From contig JAZKFZ010000001.1 of the NCBI GenBank assembly GCA_040386155.1, positions 620,001-684,000 on the forward strand: a stretch of 64,000 nucleotides of DNA, read 5' to 3'. The first letter of the stretch is position 1. Every line of letters starts with the position of its first letter. The stretch is from M0103 sp040386155. GTDB lineage: Bacteria; Bacteroidota; Bacteroidia; Flavobacteriales_D; Crocinitomicaceae. The notes below the pieces were generated by a model, which searched no databases, was not told the DNA's origin, and worked only from the letters and a program-made list of their open reading frames with translations. The translations under genes were made by a program, and so were the position numbers. Positions 58,731-64,000 of this stretch are shown here, piece after piece.

Positions 58731-60371
58731 TTAGTAGCTAAGTATCTGCTCCCAATTTGTTGTATTTCCCAGCGCATCAACAAGTACTATTTTAATGCTG
58801 TGCGCACTCATTTTTAAATTGGACTTCTTGTAAAAAAGTAAGTCCAATTTACTTTCGTACTCCAATAATTGCCATTCCCCATCAACGTACAAATCGTAGT
58901 CTGCTAGAGAAGTTTCCGAATCAAAAGCTGTCCATTTGAGCATAGGTCCTGATAATACAATGGGTTTAATTGTTGGGGGAGTTAAATCTTGTAAGATTAG
59001 CATTGGGCCTAAATTAGTGGGCTGTGCTAAACTCATCTGCGCTAGAGGATACAATGATTCCACTTTGCGGCCATTCTTTTCGCTACGCACCTGCAAATAG
59101 CTCTTATTGCTTTGCGCCTTTTTAAACAATAGATCATACGACTGCTGCAGCGGAATTGACGAACTACCAAAAATTAATTTTTCAGCTTGAAAATCGTTCT
59201 TTCTTATTGGTTCGTAAAGGGTGTGTGCTTTTGCGGAAAAGTGAATGGCTTCTGTACTTAGTGTAATTGCTTGTCCAGGAAAATAGTAGTCCTCTTCATT
59301 AAATATTGACTTTTCGCTCAAAAGGATGGAGGGAACTTGCAACTTAAAATGAATGGTAGATGAATTTTTCTTTGCATCGCCCACTACAATTTTAAGCACT
59401 AAATTTTCTCCAGGATGCAATGCAATAATGCCTTTCGAAATAGAGGTGATGTCCAACTCATTTTCCTCCGTTTGATACAATTTATGAAAATCATTACCCT
59501 TCAAAAATTCACCGTGATCCATGTGACAATTGATGTCTCGTGTAGCATCAAAACCAATTTGTGCTAGTTTAGAGTGAAATTGAAGTTCGCTGTTTACAAA
59601 AAGTTCGGTACTAAAAATTCCACATTTGTTTGCTGAATTATCAAACTGATCAAAGGCATCTATCGCAAAGCCAATTTGTCCGTTTTGACGACAAAAATCT
59701 GCCGGTAACACAATTTGTTCAGCAACAGTTGTGACTCCATTTTTTGCTGGAGTTAGCGGAATCAGTAAGGTTTTCCCTGGTATAGTAAATCCTTCCTTTG
59801 TCAACGCATAAATTTTTAACGATTTAACTGTCGGCGCTTTATGGTCGGGAATGAAAAAGCCATGCAGCAGTGGGTTTAGGGCATCATCAGTTGCTGTTTC
59901 TCGCAATTCAAAATGTAAGTGTGGTGCCGTCGATCCACCAGTATTTCCAGAAATGGCAATGATTTGTCCACGTTCCACCACAATCTCGTTTTCTGAGAAA
60001 TAGATCTCAATTTCTTCGTTTTGCTCTCTGCGCTGAATTTCTTTTACTAAAGAATCAATTTTTCCTTTGAATGATTGACAATGTGCATACACACTACTTT
60101 GCCCATTTGGATGCGCAATTTGAATCATTTTTCCGTAGCCAGAACGACTGATTTTCACTCTCGAAACGTAGCCTTTTTGAATTGATCGAATGTTAAATCC
60201 TTCTTTACCTTTTGTCTTGAAATCCAGCCCCATGTGGAAATGATGGGGACGTAGCTCTCCGAAATTTGCTGCCAATTCCAGCGGAATATCGAGGGGCGAT
60301 TGATAGTTGTTTTGTCCAAAACAAACAAGGTGAATAAATGCAAAAAGGAAGGTGTGGATTTTTAATTTCAT
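58731..60371 (-). CDS. M23-family peptidoglycan endopeptidase (LytM domain)
   Basis: From the ATG at 60371 this is 546 residues (MKLKIHTFLFAFIHLVCFGQ as signal peptide); a start three codons upstream is less likely because it overlaps the promoter. The N-terminal part is the M23 domain: zinc ligands H46 and D50 in HFHMGLDFK and a later HLHFEL, with SGYGKMIQIAHPNGQSSVYAHCQSF and IIAISGNTGGSTAP between. M23 enzymes cut peptide cross-links of peptidoglycan in the periplasm. The C-terminal 350 residues are beta-rich, have no named domain and may bind a wall or envelope partner. The gene is nearly leaderless. Confidence 0.85.
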   Translation of the reverse strand: MKLKIHTFLFAFIHLVCFGQNNYQSPLDIPLELAANFGELRPHHFHMGLDFKTKGKEGFNIRSIQKGYVSRVKISRSGYGKMIQIAHPNGQSSVYAHCQSFKGKIDSLVKEIQRREQNEEIEIYFSENEIVVERGQIIAISGNTGGSTAPHLHFELRETATDDALNPLLHGFFIPDHKAPTVKSLKIYALTKEGFTIPGKTLLIPLTPAKNGVTTVAEQIVLPADFCRQNGQIGFAIDAFDQFDNSANKCGIFSTELFVNSELQFHSKLAQIGFDATRDINCHMDHGEFLKGNDFHKLYQTEENELDITSISKGIIALHPGENLVLKIVVGDAKKNSSTIHFKLQVPSILLSEKSIFNEEDYYFPGQAITLSTEAIHFSAKAHTLYEPIRKNDFQAEKLIFGSSSIPLQQSYDLLFKKAQSNKSYLQVRSEKNGRKVESLYPLAQMSLAQPTNLGPMLILQDLTPPTIKPIVLSGPMLKWTAFDSETSLADYDLYVDGEWQLLEYESKLDLLFYKKSNLKMSAHSIKIVLVDALGNTTNWEQILSY

Positions 60372-60377
60372 CTCCCT

Positions 60378-60407
60378 CAAAATTAATCAACAATTTTTTT
60401 TTTACAA
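60378..60407 (-). promoter_or_regulatory. Promoter for the M23 gene, near-leaderless
   Basis: Minus-strand TTG (60407-60405), an exact 19-bp spacer and TAATTTTG (60385-60378). The predicted transcription start is about 3 bp before the ATG at 60371. It is divergent from the coiled-coil/zapA promoter. Confidence 0.65.
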
Positions 60408-60424
60408 GTTGCTTAAAAAAAATG

Positions 60425-60454
60425 TTGTGCGTATATCTTACAATTTTAACTTTG
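60425..60454 (+). promoter_or_regulatory. Promoter for the coiled-coil/zapA operon
   Basis: TTG (60425-60427), an exact 19-bp spacer and TAACTTTG (60447-60454), 18 bp before the ATG at 60472. Confidence 0.68.
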
Positions 60455-60471
60455 TAGAAAGTCGCATTCTA

Positions 60472-60789
60472 ATGACAAGCAAAATTCAACAGTTAATCAA
60501 CGATATTTCTCGCAAGCAAAGCGATTTGCAAAAGCGTTCGTTGGCGTTAAATGTTGAAAAAGATCAACTCGCTGTTGAATTGAGTCAGTTGAAAAGTGAA
60601 AATCAAGCATTGAAAGATCAAATGGAAAGTCATTTGGCGCAAATTGCAGATTTGAAGAATGAATTGGCGACGGAAAAAATACAAGTAGTCGAAAAAACAG
60701 TAGTTTCTACAAAAAGAAATGACGAGGAAATCGATGAATTGGTGAAAGAAATAGAATTCTGTATCAATCAGTTAAAGAATAACGGATGA
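60472..60789 (+). CDS. Small coiled-coil protein upstream of ZapA (possible ZapB analogue)
   Basis: From the ATG at 60472 this is 105 residues (MTSKIQQLINDISRKQSDLQKRSL). The open frame extends 40 codons further, but those cover the promoter. The whole protein is a predicted coiled coil with heptads (SLALNVEKDQLAVELSQLKSENQALKDQMESHLAQIADLKNELATEK) and a short C-terminal part (NDEEIDELVKEIEFCINQL). Its stop overlaps zapA by 4 bp (ATGA). In E. coli ZapA works with the coiled-coil protein ZapB; a ZapB-like role is suggested only by position and shape, not by sequence similarity. Confidence 0.65.
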   Translation: MTSKIQQLINDISRKQSDLQKRSLALNVEKDQLAVELSQLKSENQALKDQMESHLAQIADLKNELATEKIQVVEKTVVSTKRNDEEIDELVKEIEFCINQLKNNG

Positions 60790-61088
60790 GTAAAATATCT
60801 TTAAAAGTAGTTGTTGCAGGCAGAACGTACCCATTGACAGTGAACGCAGGTGAGGAAGTGAAAATCCAAAAAGCTGCTGACGACATCAATAAGGCAATTA
60901 AAGCTCTGCAGGAAAACTACGCAGTAAAAGATATGCAAGATTTATTGGCGATGACAGCACTTCAGTTGTCAACACGTGCAACGAATCCTGCGAACTCTTC
61001 AAGTACCGAAACATCAGTTGCGGACTATACAGAACTTGAAAATCAGCTTGAGAAATTATCAGCTGAACTTGACCAATTGATCGCTTAG
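60786..61088 (+). CDS. zapA: Cell division protein ZapA
   Basis: This 100-residue protein has the ZapA pattern: KISLKVVVAGRTYPLTVNAGEEVKIQKAADDINKAI in the N-terminal domain, followed by AVKDMQDLLAMTALQLS and a C-terminal coiled coil. ZapA bundles FtsZ filaments at the division site. It overlaps the coiled-coil gene by 4 bp and precedes rny by 52 bp; no 6S RNA gene fits in that gap. Confidence 0.82.
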   Translation: MSKISLKVVVAGRTYPLTVNAGEEVKIQKAADDINKAIKALQENYAVKDMQDLLAMTALQLSTRATNPANSSSTETSVADYTELENQLEKLSAELDQLIA

Positions 61089-61140
61089 TTATTTAGAAAT
61101 TATCTTTTTCGGCTCAATTAACAAATTAATTGAAAAAAAA

Positions 61141-62673
61141 ATGGTTGTAATTGTGTGGTTATTAGTTGGTTTGATTGGCGGTGGAGTTATCGCTTATGTC
61201 GCTCAAAACATCTTACTTAAAAGTAAAAAGCAGCAAATCATTCGCGAAGCGGAGTTAGAAGGTGAGAACCTTAAAAAAGACAAAATTTTACAGGCGAAGG
61301 ATAAATTCATGAAACTGAAAGAAGATCATGAATTAGCGGTGAAAGATCGAGAGCGCAAAATGCAATCTAACGAAGATCGTATTCGTGCGAAAGAAAAAAC
61401 CTTGACTCAGAAGTTAGAAGAGACCGCGCGAAAAGAGCAGCAACTTGAATCGTATAAGACAGAATTAGACGCAAAGGTTACCGCATATGATTTGAAGCAT
61501 CAGGAAATGGATAAAACGCAAGAAAAACGCGTTGCAGAATTATCTAGAATTTCTGGGCTTTCCATCGAAGATGCAAAACAAGGTTTAATTGAAGCATTGA
61601 AAGATGAAGCACGCACTAGTGCAATGACCCATATCAAAGAAATTACCGAGGAAGCAAAATTGAATGCCAATCGCGAAGCGAAGAAAATTGTAATTCAAAC
61701 CATTCAACGTGTTGCTACGGAGCACGCTGTTGAAAATGCTGTTTCTGTATTCAACATTGAATCAGATGAAGTAAAAGGTAGAATCATTGGTCGTGAAGGT
61801 CGTAATATTCGTGCAATAGAAGCTGCCACTGGAGTTGAAATCATTGTAGACGATACACCAGAAGCAATTATCCTTTCTTGTTTTGACCCTGTGCGTAGAG
61901 AAATCGCTCGTTTAGCATTGCACCAATTGGTATCCGATGGTCGTATTCACCCTGCTCGTATTGAGGAAGTAGTTGCAAAAACACGTAAACAATTAGAAGA
62001 AGAAATTGCTGAAACAGGTCGTAGAACGTGCATGGATCTTGGTATTCATGGACTTCATCCTGAATTAACTAGAATGGTGGGTAGAATGAAATACCGTTCT
62101 TCTTACGGGCAGAACCTTCTTCAACACTCGAGAGAGGTGGCAAACATGTGTGCGATCATGGCGGCTGAGATGGGATTGAATGTGAAAGTGGCGAAACGTG
62201 CTGGACTTTTACACGATATTGGTAAAGTTCCCGATGAAGAACCAGAATTGCCTCACGCAATCCTTGGGATGAAATTGGCCGAGAAATATGGTGAAAAGCC
62301 AGATGTTGTGAATGCAATTGGAGCTCACCACGACGAAATTGAAATGACGACTTTAATTTCTCCTATTGTACAAGTTTGTGATGCCTTGTCTGGCGCACGT
62401 CCAGGTGCACGTAGAGAAATTGTTGAAGCATACATCAAGCGTATCAAAGATTTAGAAGCGCTGGCTTTATCCTACGACGGAGTAACAAGTGCTTTTGCGA
62501 TTCAGGCAGGTAGAGAATTGAGAGTATTGGTGGAAAGTGAGAAAATTTCGGATACGAAAGTGGATGAATTGTCTTTCAATATTTCACAACGTATTCAAAC
62601 TGAAATGACCTACCCTGGACAAGTGAAAGTGACCGTGATTCGTGAAAAGAGATCTGTCAATTACGCTAAGTAA
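61141..62673 (+). CDS. rny: Ribonuclease Y
   Basis: This 510-residue protein has an N-terminal membrane anchor (VVIVWLLVGLIGGGVIAYVAQN), a coiled coil at about 30-140, a KH RNA-binding domain at about 200-265 (VKGRIIGREGRNIRAIEAATGVEIIVDDTP), and the HD phosphodiesterase domain with HSREVANMCAIMA, AGLLHDIGKVPDEEPE and AHHDEIE. RNase Y starts mRNA decay by endonucleolytic cutting at the membrane. Length and domain order are ordinary. It is the last gene of the coiled-coil/zapA run; the flippase gene follows 41 bp later. Confidence 0.95.
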   Translation: MVVIVWLLVGLIGGGVIAYVAQNILLKSKKQQIIREAELEGENLKKDKILQAKDKFMKLKEDHELAVKDRERKMQSNEDRIRAKEKTLTQKLEETARKEQQLESYKTELDAKVTAYDLKHQEMDKTQEKRVAELSRISGLSIEDAKQGLIEALKDEARTSAMTHIKEITEEAKLNANREAKKIVIQTIQRVATEHAVENAVSVFNIESDEVKGRIIGREGRNIRAIEAATGVEIIVDDTPEAIILSCFDPVRREIARLALHQLVSDGRIHPARIEEVVAKTRKQLEEEIAETGRRTCMDLGIHGLHPELTRMVGRMKYRSSYGQNLLQHSREVANMCAIMAAEMGLNVKVAKRAGLLHDIGKVPDEEPELPHAILGMKLAEKYGEKPDVVNAIGAHHDEIEMTTLISPIVQVCDALSGARPGARREIVEAYIKRIKDLEALALSYDGVTSAFAIQAGRELRVLVESEKISDTKVDELSFNISQRIQTEMTYPGQVKVTVIREKRSVNYAK

Positions 62674-62714
62674 TCGCTTCTTTGGAGCGTTCATTTATTG
62701 AGGGAGATTGAAAA

Positions 62715-63995
62715 ATGTTGAAAGCATTCAATTTTAAATCTGATTTCTTTAAAAACGTTCTCGTTCTAACTTCTGGTACAGTGTTGGCCCAAATGGTGGC
62801 CTACTTGCTGATTCCTATCATCACGCGTTTGTACACGCCAGATGACATGGCAGAAATGGCCTTGTTTATCCGAATTATTGGTGTAGGAAGTGCCTTGGCA
62901 ACATTCAGGTACGAATTGGCTTTGCCTATTATTACGGCGAATAATCACTCGTTTCACCTTTACAAATTTGCAGTACGCGTCACCATCATTACCAGTGTTC
63001 TTTCAGCATTAGGGATCATTATTCCTTTTCTTTTTTTCAAAGATCTCTCTCAATTTTTATTCTATGCCTTGATTCCCGCAGGAATTGCTTTCAGTGCGTT
63101 TATGTACTTGGGAACCAATTGGGCCTTACGCTTTAAACAGTTTCGATTGATCACCATAACAAAGATGGTCAATTCGGTTGGTGCCAACGGAACGAAAGTG
63201 CTATTTGGTTTTTTACAATGGGGCTACATTGGATTGCTTCTAGGAACGGTCATTGGCGTTTTGCTGAGCTCCCTACTATTTTTCAAAGATTTCTTTACAT
63301 CCTCCAAAAAATATGGCGTCCGCTGGAAGTCGAAAAAGAGTTTTGCAATCGCCAAGCAATTCAATGAGTTTCCGAAAGTGAACCTGCCACATACTTTGCT
63401 TGACATGTTGCGCGATTTATTGGTGGCAAGTATTTTATGGGAACTGTATGGTCAAACAGAATACGGCTATTATAGTCATACCTACCAAATGCTCCGATTA
63501 CCATTGATTTTAGTTGGCTCGTCGATTTCTCAAGTGTTTTTTCAGCGTTGTGCTGAGAAATTGAACAAAGGCATTCCAATTCAAGATGTGGCATTTGCTT
63601 CTATTCGTTTATTGATTTTGCTATCCATCGTTCCATTTACCATCATTTTCTTTTTTGGTGAAGATATTTTTTCCTTTGTTTTCGGACAAAGATGGAAGGA
63701 ATCAGGTATCTACGCTGAAATTATGGCGGTGTGGCTGATGATGAATTTCGTACTTTCTCCCTTATCAATTTTACCACTTTTATTGAAAAAACAACGGCAA
63801 TTTTTATATTGGAATTTCCTAGGTTTATTAATGATGGTGTTGGCATTGGTCATTCCGAGTGTGTATTACAGCGCAACAATTTATCAAACCTTGTGGATCG
63901 TTAGCGTGTCTCAAGCTGCTTATTTCGTAGCACTGATTTTCTTTATGCTTTCACTATCAAAGCGCGCTTTGAACCAAAATGCCTACAATCAATGA
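62715..63995 (+). CDS. Polysaccharide flippase (Wzx/MATE-like)
   Basis: This 426-residue protein has about twelve hydrophobic segments and the pattern of the oligosaccharide flippase family (SGTVLAQMVAYLLIPIITRLYTPDDMAEMALFIRIIGVGSALATFRYELALPI). It would move lipid-linked sugar units across the cytoplasmic membrane for O-antigen or capsule. It lies far from the polysaccharide genes at 7763-14200, so it may belong to another cluster that continues beyond the window. The stop TGA is at 63993-63995, overlapping an ATG (ATGATGAAT) that could be the start of the next gene, cut by the window edge. Confidence 0.85.
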   Translation: MLKAFNFKSDFFKNVLVLTSGTVLAQMVAYLLIPIITRLYTPDDMAEMALFIRIIGVGSALATFRYELALPIITANNHSFHLYKFAVRVTIITSVLSALGIIIPFLFFKDLSQFLFYALIPAGIAFSAFMYLGTNWALRFKQFRLITITKMVNSVGANGTKVLFGFLQWGYIGLLLGTVIGVLLSSLLFFKDFFTSSKKYGVRWKSKKSFAIAKQFNEFPKVNLPHTLLDMLRDLLVASILWELYGQTEYGYYSHTYQMLRLPLILVGSSISQVFFQRCAEKLNKGIPIQDVAFASIRLLILLSIVPFTIIFFFGEDIFSFVFGQRWKESGIYAEIMAVWLMMNFVLSPLSILPLLLKKQRQFLYWNFLGLLMMVLALVIPSVYYSATIYQTLWIVSVSQAAYFVALIFFMLSLSKRALNQNAYNQ

Positions 63996-64000
63996 TGAAT

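Noticed and set aside
61089..61140. 6S RNA gene between zapA and rny, where it lies next to zapA in other bacteria
   Set aside because: The gap is only 52 bp, too short for a 6S RNA, and shows no matching fold.

Overview
This A/T-rich window reads as a chromosome segment of a free-living Bacteroidota, most likely Flavobacteriales and possibly close to Fluviicola/Crocinitomicaceae (the family guess is inference). The evidence is: two proteins with a type IX secretion (T9SS) C-terminal sorting domain, PorG-like and PorE-like T9SS envelope proteins, DUF2851, DUF2279, DUF3467 and PASTA/RluA gene neighbourhoods typical of the phylum, promoters of the Bacteroidota type (TAnnTTTG at -7, TTG at -33), and very few Shine-Dalgarno sequences.

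Layout. 1-2111: 3' end of a transketolase C-terminal-half gene, then an ECF sigma factor, a one-TM protein and a Spy/CpxP-like periplasmic protein. 2279-7610: envelope genes of uncertain role (a cysteine-motif/carboxypeptidase-regulatory-like protein, a metzincin-like lipoprotein), a class III aminotransferase, and convergent waaA with a beta-barrel gene. 7763-14200: a surface-polysaccharide sugar-nucleotide cluster (DegT/WbpE-type aminotransferase, UDP-glucose dehydrogenase, UDP-xylose synthase, WbpD-type acetyltransferase, RmlB, CpsB-type PHP phosphatase). It is interrupted by a four-helix-bundle gene bracketed by inverted arrays of a 7-bp repeat. 14284-18981: a secreted protein and a 1381-residue T9SS substrate with three almost identical 85-residue repeats. 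19118-28919: housekeeping metabolism (pdxJ, CBS protein, NAD kinase, cyclophilin-FKBP fusion, porG-like, lysA, arginine decarboxylase, ArsC-like, prfB, gcvH). 29038-43685: a membrane/YceI fusion, DUF2279, a LOG-family protein, PASTA, T9SS substrate and RluD operon, a PorE-like OmpA protein, and a tightly overlapping run DUF2851-PspC-RmlD-like-HhH-apt-acyl-CoA dehydrogenase. 43688-58311: the ancient translation/transcription block rpsU-xerC-hpf-tRNA(Thr,Tyr,Gly,Thr)-tuf-tRNA(Trp)-secE-nusG-rplK-rplA-rplJ-rplL-rpoB-rpoC. 58392-64000: a DUF3467 gene, an M23 endopeptidase, a coiled-coil/zapA/rny operon and a polysaccharide flippase.

How it works together. The polysaccharide genes make UDP-glucuronate, UDP-xylose, dTDP-4-keto-6-deoxyglucose and probably N-acetylated amino sugars. 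waaA and the flippase belong to the same envelope theme, and the PorG-, PorE- and CTD-bearing proteins belong to T9SS export. No insertion sequence, CRISPR array, prophage or rRNA operon is visible, and no gap between genes exceeds about 300 bp. The least conventional features are the heptamer-flanked four-helix-bundle gene, the GGGCGAAT palindromes, promoters that leave almost no 5' leader before three exported-protein genes, and several unusual domain combinations.
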